From assembly GCA_029066805.1 (NCBI GenBank), contig JAIEFT010000009.1:52865-90422 (forward strand): DNA of 37,558 nucleotides, given 5' to 3'. This document shows, in pieces, positions 16,036 through 23,611 of the stretch. The translations under genes were made by a program, and so were the position numbers. The first letter of the stretch is position 1. Each line of letters opens with the position of its first letter. Origin of the DNA: Clostridiales bacterium. Its GTDB lineage: Bacteria > Bacillota > Clostridia > Christensenellales > Pumilibacteraceae. The notes under the pieces are model-generated. The model was given only the letters and a program-made list of their open reading frames with translations, ran no database searches and was not told where the DNA came from.

Positions 16036-16168
16036 GCGACACAACTTAATAAACTAACAGGAGTACTGTAGCCAAATAGTACTTCCATTTCTCCTGTTAG
16101 TTGGAGTTGTGTCGCAACAATTATGGAGTGTGCTGTTGGGGTGCGTTCCGTAATTGGAACGCATTTTT
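16036..16168 (+). promoter_or_regulatory. Structured leader with attenuator-like hairpin
   Basis: Two stacked 11 bp stems form one long rod: GCGACACAACT (16036-16046) with 16105-16115, and ACTAACAGGAG (16053-16063) with 16091-16101. They are separated by an asymmetric internal loop (TAATAA opposite TGG). A 27 nt apical region has a small TACT/AGTA pair. Downstream, TGCGTTCC (16142-16149) pairs with GGAACGCA (16156-16163) and is followed by five T, then AGGAGG and the ATG. It could be a transcription attenuator for the surface protein or a free small RNA of about 133 nt. I do not recognise a known riboswitch. Confidence 0.65.
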
Positions 16169-16185
16169 AATTTAGGAGGATAAAA

Positions 16186-17991
16186 ATGGAAAAAGCGTTT
16201 GGGACAAAAAGACTGTGGCTTGTTATAGCCATAATAGTAATCGCGGCATTGTGTGTAATGTGCTTTGTCGCGTGCGACGGTGGAAACAGTGTTGATAACG
16301 AAAGTGGTAGCAATAGTGAACCGCATACTACTCACAGCTACATAAACTACGTGTACAACAACGACGCGACATGTGTAGACGACGGCACGGAAACGGCAAA
16401 GTGCGAGTATTGCAATGAAACCGAGACGCGCACAAAAGCAAAAACCGCAACCGGCGAACATAGCTTTGTTGATTACAAGTACAACAACGACGCGACATGC
16501 ATAGATGACGGCACGGAATCAGCAAAGTGTGAAAATTGCAAAGAAACGGACACGCGAAAGTCTGACAGCTACCTTGCAACGGGCGTACATAACTACGTTA
16601 ATTATGTGTGTTCGGCATGCGGTGTGTACTTGCCCGACGCGCCTATTACGAAAGGGTTGAAGTATTCAGCGATAAAAGAAAACGGCGAGGTTATAGGCTA
16701 TTCTGTCGATGGAATAGATACGGCAACCAGCACGGCTATAATGATTCCGCCGTTGTATAATGATAAACCCGTTTTGAGTATCGGAGACAACGCATTCAGA
16801 GATTGCATAGGTTTAACGAGCTTGACTATACCGAATAGCGTGACGAGTATCGGATATGATGCAATATATAGCTACAAGAATATAATAAATATACACTATG
16901 CGGGCAGTATAGCCGAATGGTGTGGTATATCTTTTGGCGGGTATAACGGCAATCCGTTCTGTCATGCGCATAATTTGTATATAAATAATAAACTTGTAAC
17001 GGAGCTTGTTATTCCGTATGCGGTCACAAGTATCAATAGCTATGCATTCTACAGATGCAGTAGTTTAACGAGCATAAAGATATCAAATAGTGTAACGAGC
17101 ATCGGAAGTAATGCATTTATGTATTGCGGTAGTTTAACGAGCATAGAGATACCAAACAGTGTAACGAGCATAGGAAGTGATGCATTTATGTATTGCGGTG
17201 GTTTAACGAGCATAAATGTATATAGCGATAATCCAAACTTCAGTAGTTTGGACGGAGCATTGTATGATAAGAACATGACGACAGTTATATTTGTACCCTA
17301 TGTAAAAAGCGGGACAATTACTTTGCCAAACAGCGTGACAAGTATAGGGGAAAGGGCATTCTACGGTTGCAGTAACTTAACGAGCATAGGGATACCGAAT
17401 AGCGTAACGAGTATCGGGGATGGTGCATTCTACGGTTGCAGTGGTTTAAAGAGCATAGAAATACCGAGCGGTGTAACGAGTATTGGAATGGCTGTATTCT
17501 ACGGTTGCAGTAGTTTAACGAGTATAGAGATACCGAACAGCGTGACGAGTATCGGGAGAGACGCCTTTTCCGGTTGCAGTAGGTTAACGAGCATTGAGAT
17601 ACCAAACAGCGTGACGAGTATCGGGAGTCAGATATTCAGTTTTTGTAGCAGCTTAACGAGCATAACGATACCGAACAGCGTAACGAGTATCGGGAATAGT
17701 GCATTCTACGGTTGCAGTAGCTTAACGAGCATAACGATACCGAACAGCGTGAAGAGTATCGAGAGTCAGGTATTCTACGGTTGCAGTAGTTTAACGAGCA
17801 TAGAGATACCGAACAGTGTAACGAGTATTGGGCGTGATGCATTTATGTATTGCGGTGGTTTAACGAGCATTAAATATAATGGAACAATGGCGCAATGGGA
17901 AGAGATTTCAAAAGCTGATAATTTGAGCGCGAGTAGTTCTATCAAAACAGTTTTATGTAACGATGGAACGATAACGCTGCATGATAATTAA
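16186..17991 (+). CDS. BspA-type leucine-rich-repeat lipoprotein
   Basis: This 601-residue surface protein has an N-terminal hydrophobic signal (about 10-29) ending in FVAC, a likely lipobox with Cys30. Two Cys-rich units follow (YNNDATC(V/I)DDGTE, CE(Y/N)C(N/K)ET, ATGEH or ATGVH), spanning about residues 50-145. From about residue 197 the protein is made of 23-residue LRR_5 units of the form LTSIEIPNSVTSIGxxAFYGCSS, interrupted by less regular stretches. Such proteins in gut and oral bacteria mediate adhesion to host or other microbes; that role is inferred. The repeats are nearly identical at DNA level, so copy number may vary by recombination. AGGAGG precedes the ATG. No anchor motif is seen at the C-terminus, so the lipid is the likely tether. 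Confidence 0.9.
   Translation: MEKAFGTKRLWLVIAIIVIAALCVMCFVACDGGNSVDNESGSNSEPHTTHSYINYVYNNDATCVDDGTETAKCEYCNETETRTKAKTATGEHSFVDYKYNNDATCIDDGTESAKCENCKETDTRKSDSYLATGVHNYVNYVCSACGVYLPDAPITKGLKYSAIKENGEVIGYSVDGIDTATSTAIMIPPLYNDKPVLSIGDNAFRDCIGLTSLTIPNSVTSIGYDAIYSYKNIINIHYAGSIAEWCGISFGGYNGNPFCHAHNLYINNKLVTELVIPYAVTSINSYAFYRCSSLTSIKISNSVTSIGSNAFMYCGSLTSIEIPNSVTSIGSDAFMYCGGLTSINVYSDNPNFSSLDGALYDKNMTTVIFVPYVKSGTITLPNSVTSIGERAFYGCSNLTSIGIPNSVTSIGDGAFYGCSGLKSIEIPSGVTSIGMAVFYGCSSLTSIEIPNSVTSIGRDAFSGCSRLTSIEIPNSVTSIGSQIFSFCSSLTSITIPNSVTSIGNSAFYGCSSLTSITIPNSVKSIESQVFYGCSSLTSIEIPNSVTSIGRDAFMYCGGLTSIKYNGTMAQWEEISKADNLSASSSIKTVLCNDGTITLHDN
17056..17875 (+). repeat. Tandem 69 bp coding repeats
   Basis: Near-identical 69 bp units inside the LRR gene, built around TTAACGAGCATAGAGATACC and AACAGCGTGACGAGTATCGG, encode the 23-residue LRR units. 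One non-repeat stretch (about 17214-17320) splits the array. Confidence 0.85.
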
Positions 17992-17998
17992 GAGTATT

Positions 17999-18160
17999 AT
18001 GCAGCAACAAACAATAGCTGATTTGCAAGACATGATAGAGATATATTGTCATTTGGCTTGTGCGCAGGACGATATTATTAACGGCAGGGTACAGCCTTTA
18101 AGCGAGGCAATGGACGATATTCGCAAGGTGTTATACGATTTGAATTATGCAAGTACCTAA
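17999..18160 (+). CDS. 53-residue hypothetical protein
   Basis: This small ORF starts 8 bases after the LRR gene stop, with a weak AAGAG ribosome site. The sequence is helical and acidic: MQQQTIADLQDMIEIYCHLA, with a C-terminal QDDIINGRVQPLSEAMDDIR. The latter half resembles the tail of many small antitoxins (D-I-x-N-G-R followed by an EA-x-x-D-I-R helix), but I cannot name a family. Its last 14 bases overlap the start of the DUF2442 pseudogene, so the two were probably co-translated. A toxin-antitoxin-like or accessory module is one reading; a degraded remnant is another. Confidence 0.5.
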   Translation: MQQQTIADLQDMIEIYCHLACAQDDIINGRVQPLSEAMDDIRKVLYDLNYAST

Positions 18161-18388
18161 AATAATAGGAGTTGTTCTGCAAGCCGATTACGGATTAGTC
18201 GTAACGTTTGACGGCGCGTGGTTAAACGGTTGGATATAAAGCCGTATATAGCCGAATTTGCGCCGTTTGCTCAGTTGAAAAACATTGCGCTGTTCAATTC
18301 CGTAAAAGTGGATATCGACGGTATGGGCATTGTGTGGAACGACCAAATTGATTTAAGTCGATACGACGCATGGGAATTCGGGGTATAA
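18147..18388 (+). pseudogene. Frameshifted DUF2442 family gene
   Basis: Reading from ATG 18147 gives MQVPKIIGVVLQADYGLVVT and then FDG before a premature stop at 18237-18239. In the frame one step over, VVKRLDIKPYIAEFAPFAQL continues through LFNSVKVDIDGMGIVWNDQI to a stop at 18386. Joined near 18213-18220, these two halves give a complete DUF2442 domain (about 80 residues: VTF-DG, then D-KPY, then F-x-V-KVD-x-x-GIVW). A single-base loss in the GGCGCGTGG stretch explains it. DUF2442 proteins are small and often sit beside DUF4160 or toxin-antitoxin genes; their function is not settled. It may be a true lesion, an assembly error or a programmed shift. Confidence 0.65.
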
Positions 18389-18400
18389 TACAAATTTATT

Positions 18401-18428
18401 AAGCGTACAGAAGTCTGTACGCTTTTTT
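18401..18428 (+). terminator. Terminator after the DUF2442 locus
   Basis: A perfect 10 bp stem AAGCGTACAG (18401-18410) with CTGTACGCTT (18415-18424), loop AAGT, then six T. Confidence 0.88.
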
Positions 18429-18434
18429 GTTGTG

Positions 18435-18463
18435 TTGACATTTGTTTTGATAAATGATATTAT
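18435..18463 (+). promoter_or_regulatory. Promoter abutting the metallophosphoesterase gene (candidate leaderless)
   Basis: TTGACA (18435-18440), a 17 bp spacer and TATTAT (18458-18463). The ATG at 18474 is only 10 bp after the -10 box, so the leader would be about 4 nt and lack a ribosome site. Confidence 0.7.
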
Positions 18464-18473
18464 ATTACCAACT

Positions 18474-19589
18474 ATGTGGACGTTTATTTTCGGATTTGCT
18501 ATAATATTGGCGGTGTCGGGGTTCTTGTATTTGACAAGCCGCGTTTACCGTCTTTTGCCTGTGAATAAACGGCTCACGCCTAAGTACAAAAAGGTTTTGC
18601 GTAAGTTTGTCAGCGTGTGCGCCGTGCTTATCGGCGTGCTGTTTTTTGCCGCAACGCTCGGCTACGTAAATGCGGCTATTGTAGTGATTCACCTTATGGC
18701 GTTTTGGCTGATAAGCGATCTTGTGTTCTACATAGTAAAAAAGCTTGCCGGTAAGCGCATGGTGAGGCTATCGTCGTGCGTTGCCGTTGTGATTTCGTTT
18801 GTATATTTGACGGTCGGTTTTATGCTTGCAAATAACGTTTGGGTCACGCATTACGACGTTTACACCGACAAGCAGGTCAATAATTTGCGCATTGTTATGT
18901 TTGCGGATTCGCATGTGGGTACAACCTTCAGCGGCGCGGAGTTTGAAAAATACGTACGGCAAATGCAGAATTATAATCCCGATATCGTAGTGATAGCGGG
19001 GGACTATGTAGACGACGACACTTCGCGCCAAGATATGATCGACGCGTGCAAGTCTCTTGGCACGCTCAAAACCACCTACGGAGTTTATTATGCATTCGGC
19101 AATCACGATAAGGGATATTATGACAATTCGGGGCGCGGTTATACGGGCGACGATTTGGTCGCCGAGCTTACAAAAAACGGCGTTACCGTATTGACTGACA
19201 AAGTAGAGAACTTTGGCGATTTTTACGTAGTCGGGCGCAACGATAAATCCGAGACTGAGCGCGGCGGCGGCAGGGTGGACATAAGTGATTTAGTGAGCGA
19301 ACTCGATAAAAACAAATACTCCATTGTAATAAACCATCAGCCGACGGACTACGAAAAGGAAAGTGCGGCAAAAGTGGATTTGGTTTTATCGGGACACACG
19401 CACGGCGGACAGATGTTTCCCATAGGACTTATAAGCGACATTTTCGGCTTGAACGACAGAGTGTACGGCATGGAAAAGCGGGGCGACACTGACTTTATTG
19501 TTACCTCGGGAATTGCCGATTGGGCGTTCAAGTTCAAGATAGGCTGCGTATCCGAGTTTGTTGTTATAGACGTTCACGGCACGGAATAA
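18474..19589 (+). CDS. Membrane-bound metallophosphoesterase (YkuE/YaeI-like)
   Basis: This 371-residue protein has about four N-terminal transmembrane helices (residues 1-125) followed by a calcineurin-like phosphoesterase domain. Metal-binding motifs are ADSHVG, GDYVDDD, FGNHDKG, INHQPTD and SGHTHGGQ, all intact. Relatives hydrolyse phosphoester or pyrophosphate bonds in lipids (YaeI is a UDP-2,3-diacylglucosamine-type hydrolase; YkuE is a Tat-exported enzyme in Bacillus). The substrate here is unknown. I start it at 18474; the GTG at 18432 would lie upstream of the -35 box. It is monocistronic, with the terminator overlapping its stop codon. Confidence 0.88.
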   Translation: MWTFIFGFAIILAVSGFLYLTSRVYRLLPVNKRLTPKYKKVLRKFVSVCAVLIGVLFFAATLGYVNAAIVVIHLMAFWLISDLVFYIVKKLAGKRMVRLSSCVAVVISFVYLTVGFMLANNVWVTHYDVYTDKQVNNLRIVMFADSHVGTTFSGAEFEKYVRQMQNYNPDIVVIAGDYVDDDTSRQDMIDACKSLGTLKTTYGVYYAFGNHDKGYYDNSGRGYTGDDLVAELTKNGVTVLTDKVENFGDFYVVGRNDKSETERGGGRVDISDLVSELDKNKYSIVINHQPTDYEKESAAKVDLVLSGHTHGGQMFPIGLISDIFGLNDRVYGMEKRGDTDFIVTSGIADWAFKFKIGCVSEFVVIDVHGTE

Positions 19590-19605
19590 AATCCGTGCTT
19601 TTTTT
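19579..19605 (+). terminator. Terminator overlapping the phosphoesterase stop
   Basis: GCACGGA (19579-19585) pairs with TCCGTGC (19592-19598), followed by seven T. The TAA stop lies in the loop. Confidence 0.82.
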
Positions 19606-19652
19606 GTGCGTTTTTTCGGCGCATATTGAGCAAAATAGGTTTTTAAAAATAG

Positions 19653-19681
19653 TTGCTTTACAAGCGGTTTTGTAGTATAAT
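19653..19681 (+). promoter_or_regulatory. Promoter of the yggS-sepF-lspA-rluD-pyr run
   Basis: TTGCTT (19653-19658), a 17 bp spacer and TATAAT (19676-19681). No other clear promoter or terminator is visible between here and 28760, so this may drive the whole run. Confidence 0.7.
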
Positions 19682-19701
19682 TATAAACGGCGGTATATAG
19701 C

Positions 19702-20358
19702 ATGGTTTCGGTGGATATCAAACGCAATATACAGGTGGTACTAAGCAATGTTGCGCGTGCCGCGGCGAATGCTTCCGTAACTGTTGTTGCGGCAACCAAG
19801 ACCGTATCGCCCGAAGTCATCAACGTTGCAATAGATTGCGGCATAACGGACATTGGCGAAAACCGCGTGCAGGAGTATTTAGCCAAGCGCGACGCCGTAA
19901 AACCCGTAAAATGGCACTTTATAGGCACGTTGCAGACTAACAAGGCAAAGTACCTTGTGGGAAGCGTACCGCTTATTCAGTCGGTAAATTCGCCCGCGCT
20001 GGTCGATGAGATATCGAGGCTGGCGGTTAAGCGCGGAATTACGCAGGACGTGCTGCTCGAGGTCAACGTAGCTTGCGAGGAGAGCAAGACGGGCGCGGCG
20101 GCGGGCACTGCGTATGAGCTTGCAGAGTACGCAAGCCGAGCAAAAGGCGTGCGGGTATGCGGTCTGATGTCCGTTCCGCCCAAAAATGCGGGCGACGAGG
20201 TTTACCGCAAAATTCGCGACTTGTACGAAAGCTTGAGTGTGGGCAGAGATGGCTTTTGCATACTTTCCGTCGGCATGAGCGGCGATTATGAACGCGCGAT
20301 ACATTTTGGCAGTAACATGGTCAGGATAGGTTCGGCTCTATTCGGCGAGCGTGGATAG
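19702..20358 (+). CDS. YggS family PLP homeostasis protein
   Basis: This 218-residue protein is a single-domain TIM-barrel PLP-binding protein of the YggS/YlmE/PLPBP family, which buffers pyridoxal phosphate and affects amino-acid pools. Motifs: VVAATKTVSPEVI with PLP Lys33, GENRVQEY, WHFIGTLQTNK, and the phosphate-binding end LSVGMSGDYERAIHFGSNMV followed by RIGSALFGER. In Gram-positive bacteria it typically sits in the ylm cluster next to sepF, exactly as here, beside division genes. The ribosome site is weak (GGCGGT) and the leader short. It is 14 bp before sepF. Assignment is firm, though a precise physiological role is not. Confidence 0.93.
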   Translation: MVSVDIKRNIQVVLSNVARAAANASVTVVAATKTVSPEVINVAIDCGITDIGENRVQEYLAKRDAVKPVKWHFIGTLQTNKAKYLVGSVPLIQSVNSPALVDEISRLAVKRGITQDVLLEVNVACEESKTGAAAGTAYELAEYASRAKGVRVCGLMSVPPKNAGDEVYRKIRDLYESLSVGRDGFCILSVGMSGDYERAIHFGSNMVRIGSALFGERG

Positions 20359-20372
20359 GAGACAAGTGTAAC

Positions 20373-20972
20373 ATGGCAAACGAAGATTTTTTTGAAAACT
20401 TTTTGAGAAACTCGAGCAACTACAACGGTGGGCTGGAGTATTATGAGGACACGCACGACGCGTACGGTAATTATATCGGCGGCGCGCGTCCCGCCGCGCA
20501 GGGCGGCGTGCAATACACAACGCCTACGTCTCAAGGTTATAACTCCATGCCTCCGCAACAAGGCGTTCCTTTTGCGCAATCGCCCGCGGCACAGCGGACG
20601 GAGCAGAGTTTGTCCAATCCCACAAGGTTATACGGCGGCGTGCCTAATAACGTCGCGGCGCAGCAACAAAACAAAGCCAAGCCGTTGCCTACAACCGAGC
20701 AAGGCATCTTGCCGCAGCTCAACCGCAACTTCGTTATTTACCGTCCGCGCACTACCGCGGATGTGGAGCAGCTGATAGCGTACCTAAGGCGCGGCGAGCC
20801 TGCGCTCGTAGACCTAGACCCTATATCCGATTCGCCGGACGCGCAGCGACTAATGGACTTTACGTCCGGCGCGGCGTACGCCTTGGGCGACAGGGTGATC
20901 ACGGTGCGACGCAACTTGTTTTTGATAACTCCCGATACCATGGACGTACTAAAACCGGAGAGCGACAGTTAG
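20373..20972 (+). CDS. sepF: Cell division protein SepF
   Basis: SepF tethers FtsZ to the membrane and aligns filaments during septation. The 199 residues comprise a short N-terminal segment, a long disordered Gln/Pro/Tyr-rich linker (about residues 30-110) and the conserved C-terminal FtsZ-binding domain (about 115-195: VIYRPRTTADVEQLIAYLRR, then LVDLDPISDSPDAQRLMDF and GAAYALGDRVITV). The N-terminal membrane-binding helix (MANEDFFENFLRN) is less hydrophobic than in Bacillus. It follows yggS by 14 bp, as in the ylm cluster, and its stop overlaps the lspA start by one base. Confidence 0.93.
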   Translation: MANEDFFENFLRNSSNYNGGLEYYEDTHDAYGNYIGGARPAAQGGVQYTTPTSQGYNSMPPQQGVPFAQSPAAQRTEQSLSNPTRLYGGVPNNVAAQQQNKAKPLPTTEQGILPQLNRNFVIYRPRTTADVEQLIAYLRRGEPALVDLDPISDSPDAQRLMDFTSGAAYALGDRVITVRRNLFLITPDTMDVLKPESDS

Positions 20973-21790
20973 TGGCAAGCGGAATAAAAAACAAAGCCAA
21001 AGCGGTTTGGGCTTTTATAAAGCGCACGGCAATCAAGGTTTTTAATTACCTCAAAGTAGCCAAAATGGAATGGATAGTAATGATATCCGTCTTTATTCTC
21101 GATTTGGTGGCTAAGTCGTTGGTTGAAAACTTTTTGGAGTTTAACGAGTCTGTGCCCATGATACCGTATTTCCTGAACGCGCACAAAGTTCACAATTACT
21201 CGGCGGCGTTCGGGTCGAGCTGGCTACGCAGTTGGCTTGGCGATATCGGCGCACGAATATTCTTTTGCGTTTTTGCCGTGGCGGCGTCGGTTGCGTTTAT
21301 TCTTGTTCTTATACGCAACAAAGGCAAAAGCCGTGTGTTCCGCATAGCGGTGGCGTTGTTCGTAGCGGGCGCGATGGGCAACTGCATTGACCGCATGGCG
21401 CTCGGCTATGTCCGTGATTTTATCGAATTCGTGTACTTCGGCATGACGATCGGCGGCAGCAAGACCTGGGCGTATATTTTTAATATAGCCGACGTGGCGC
21501 TCGTTACGGGCGTAATACTTATAGTGTTCTACTTCCTGTTCCTGTACCGAGACAACGACAAGAAAAAGGTCGAATTCACCATCGACACCGAACCCACGTC
21601 CGAACCCGCAGCGCTCGTTGCGGAAGGTGATAAGGCGGCAGGCGACAATGCCGACGAACTTACGGCAGAAAACACCGAAGTGGATAAAGACAATCAAGAT
21701 GATAGCGGCAATGAGATTGCCGAGCATGATATTATCGGCGGCGACAGCTCCGAGCCGAACACCGAAAGCGGCGGAGGTGAAGCTGACTGA
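20972..21790 (+). CDS. lspA: Signal peptidase II with long acidic tail
   Basis: LspA cleaves prolipoprotein signal peptides after lipidation, in the membrane. The GTG start shares its G with the sepF stop. The core (about residues 33-193) has four helices and the motifs NYSAAFG, GNCIDRMALGYVRDF (catalytic Asp149) and FNIADVAL (catalytic Asp174). The protein is 272 residues against about 150-170 for the family. The extra length is a basic N-terminal stretch of 30 residues and an Asp/Glu/Ser-rich C-terminal tail of about 78 residues, predicted cytoplasmic and disordered. Its clients may include the LRR and serpin lipoproteins in this window. It overlaps rluD by one base (TGATG). Confidence 0.93.
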   Translation: MASGIKNKAKAVWAFIKRTAIKVFNYLKVAKMEWIVMISVFILDLVAKSLVENFLEFNESVPMIPYFLNAHKVHNYSAAFGSSWLRSWLGDIGARIFFCVFAVAASVAFILVLIRNKGKSRVFRIAVALFVAGAMGNCIDRMALGYVRDFIEFVYFGMTIGGSKTWAYIFNIADVALVTGVILIVFYFLFLYRDNDKKKVEFTIDTEPTSEPAALVAEGDKAAGDNADELTAENTEVDKDNQDDSGNEIAEHDIIGGDSSEPNTESGGGEAD

Positions 21791-22686
21791 TGACTACTGT
21801 TTACTGCACCGAGGGCGGAGCGCGACTGGACGTATTTTTGACAGACGAAACCGATATTTCGCGTTCGCATATAAAAAAGCTTATTGACGGCGGCAGTGTT
21901 TTGATCGGCGGAGTACCGGCGTTCAAGGCGGGACAGATAGTCAAAACGGGCGAGATCGTGTCGTTCGAGGATGAAGCGGAATCGGTGGATATTATCCCGC
22001 AGGACATTCCGCTCGATATTTTGTACGAGGACGACGATATAGCCGTCATAAATAAACAGCGGGGTCTGGTTGTGCACCCGGGCGCGGGAAACAAGAGCGG
22101 TACGCTCGTCAACGCGCTTGTGTACAAATTCGGAAGCCGCTTGTCCGATTGCTACGGCAAAGCGAGAGCGGGCATTGTGCACAGACTGGATAAGGACACG
22201 ACCGGGCTTATGGTAATTGCCAAGACCGATTTTGCGCATGCCTCGCTGGGAGAGCAATTTGCGGCGCATACCGTAAAGAAGCTTTATCATGCCGTGCTTG
22301 ACGGCAATCTTAAGAGCGACAGCGGCACGGTGGACGCGCCGATCGGCAGGGACAGAAAGAACAGGCTGAAAATGGCGGTCGTTGTGGACGGTCGCAAAGC
22401 CGTCACTAAATATACGGTAATGGAGCGGTTCAAAAACAATTGCTATGTCGAATTTGAGCTGTGTACGGGCAGAACGCACCAAATCCGCGTTCACAGCGCG
22501 TATATTCATCACCCCGTATCGTGCGATCCGCTGTACGGCGGGAGTGCGCTGGGCGCGGCGGGACAGTTACTGCACTCGACAACGCTTGTTTTCAGTCATC
22601 CGCGCGACGGACGGACAATGGAGTTTTCCGCATCCGAGCCGTCGGACTTTTTAACCATCTTGGAAAGACTTAGGGTGAAGGGCTAA
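21790..22686 (+). CDS. RluD/RluA-family 23S rRNA pseudouridine synthase
   Basis: This 298-residue enzyme converts specific uridines in large-subunit rRNA to pseudouridine. An N-terminal S4 RNA-binding domain (about residues 10-65, with SRSHIKKLIDGGSVLIGG) precedes the catalytic domain. The active site is HRLDKDTTG with Asp134, and the later VEFELCTGRTHQIRVH motif is intact. Length and two-domain order match RluD. The lspA-rluD pairing is common in Bacillota. The exact target uridines (RluD positions 1911/1915/1917) are inferred. The next gene, pyrB, starts 9 bp later, so rluD links the division/lipoprotein genes to the pyrimidine set. Confidence 0.93.
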   Translation: MTTVYCTEGGARLDVFLTDETDISRSHIKKLIDGGSVLIGGVPAFKAGQIVKTGEIVSFEDEAESVDIIPQDIPLDILYEDDDIAVINKQRGLVVHPGAGNKSGTLVNALVYKFGSRLSDCYGKARAGIVHRLDKDTTGLMVIAKTDFAHASLGEQFAAHTVKKLYHAVLDGNLKSDSGTVDAPIGRDRKNRLKMAVVVDGRKAVTKYTVMERFKNNCYVEFELCTGRTHQIRVHSAYIHHPVSCDPLYGGSALGAAGQLLHSTTLVFSHPRDGRTMEFSASEPSDFLTILERLRVKG

Positions 22687-22695
22687 GGAGATACA

Positions 22696-23610
22696 ATGAA
22701 CAGAAAGGACATCTTAGGCATTAAGGATCTGACGCGTGCGGAAGTAAACGAAATTCTATCCACAGCGTCGGTCATGCGCGACATGATAGACCGCGGCGAG
22801 AAAAGCAGTTCCTTGCGCGGTAAAAACGTAACTACGCTGTTTTACGAAAACTCGACGCGCACGCGCAACTCGTTCGAGACGGCGGCAAAAAACCTCGGCG
22901 CGTCCACGACCGGTATATCTGTAGCTACCTCGTCCGTGCAAAAGGGCGAAACGCTTGTCGATACCGGCATGACGTTAGACGCGCTCAAAACAGACGTGAT
23001 AGTAATTCGTCACTCGGTTGCCGGCAGCTGTAGACTGCTTGCGGGCGTGGTCAAAGCCTCGGTCATAAACGCCGGCGACGGCTTGAACGAGCATCCGTCG
23101 CAAGCGCTTTTGGACGGACTGACGGCGGTACGGCACTTTGGCAATCTTGCAGGTAAAAAGGTCGTAATTGTAGGCGACATCAAGCATTCCAGAGTGGCGC
23201 GCAGCGACGTGCGTCTGTTTGGGATGCTCGGTTGCAGAGTTACCGTTTGCGCGCCGTATTCGCTACTTCCATGCGGGATAGACAGCCTCGGTTGCGAGGT
23301 GGAAACCGACTTTGACAGCGCTATCCAAGCGGCGAACATCGTCCTGCCGCTTCGCGTACAAAGGGAGCGCATGGACGGCGCGTATTTTTCCACGCAGGAG
23401 GAATATCACAAATACTACGGAGTAACGCAAAAGCGGCTTGATTCCTGCGCCGACGATTATATTGTCATGCACCCCGGTCCGATCAACCGCGAATCGGAAA
23501 TTGCCGGAGACGTAGCCGACGGAGACCACAGCATGATTTTGGAACAAGTTACCAACGGCGTTGCCGTGCGCATGGCAATGTTGGACTTGTTGGTCAATGG
23601 GAGAATGTAG
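22696..23610 (+). CDS. pyrB: Aspartate carbamoyltransferase catalytic subunit
   Basis: PyrB joins carbamoyl phosphate and aspartate, the committed step of pyrimidine synthesis. The 304 residues carry FYENSTRTRNSFETAAKNLG (carbamoyl phosphate binding), the loop following in SVQKGET, NAGDGLNEHPSQALLDGLT and MHPGPINRESEIAGDV. Length is typical. No pyrI regulatory-chain gene follows, so it is likely the unregulated trimer type. A GGAG site precedes the ATG. It heads the pyrB-C-F-K-D-E run, and I see no PyrR-type attenuator in front of it. Confidence 0.96.
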   Translation: MNRKDILGIKDLTRAEVNEILSTASVMRDMIDRGEKSSSLRGKNVTTLFYENSTRTRNSFETAAKNLGASTTGISVATSSVQKGETLVDTGMTLDALKTDVIVIRHSVAGSCRLLAGVVKASVINAGDGLNEHPSQALLDGLTAVRHFGNLAGKKVVIVGDIKHSRVARSDVRLFGMLGCRVTVCAPYSLLPCGIDSLGCEVETDFDSAIQAANIVLPLRVQRERMDGAYFSTQEEYHKYYGVTQKRLDSCADDYIVMHPGPINRESEIAGDVADGDHSMILEQVTNGVAVRMAMLDLLVNGRM

Positions 23611-23611
23611 T

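Noticed and set aside
16036-16115. CRISPR-like or T-box reading of the leader palindrome
   Set aside because: There is only one inverted repeat with no spacers, and no T-box sequence or specifier arrangement is visible.
17318-17842. Minus-strand frames with repeated CNRR(M/R) units opposite the LRR gene
   Set aside because: Their repetition only mirrors the 69 bp coding repeats of the real gene.
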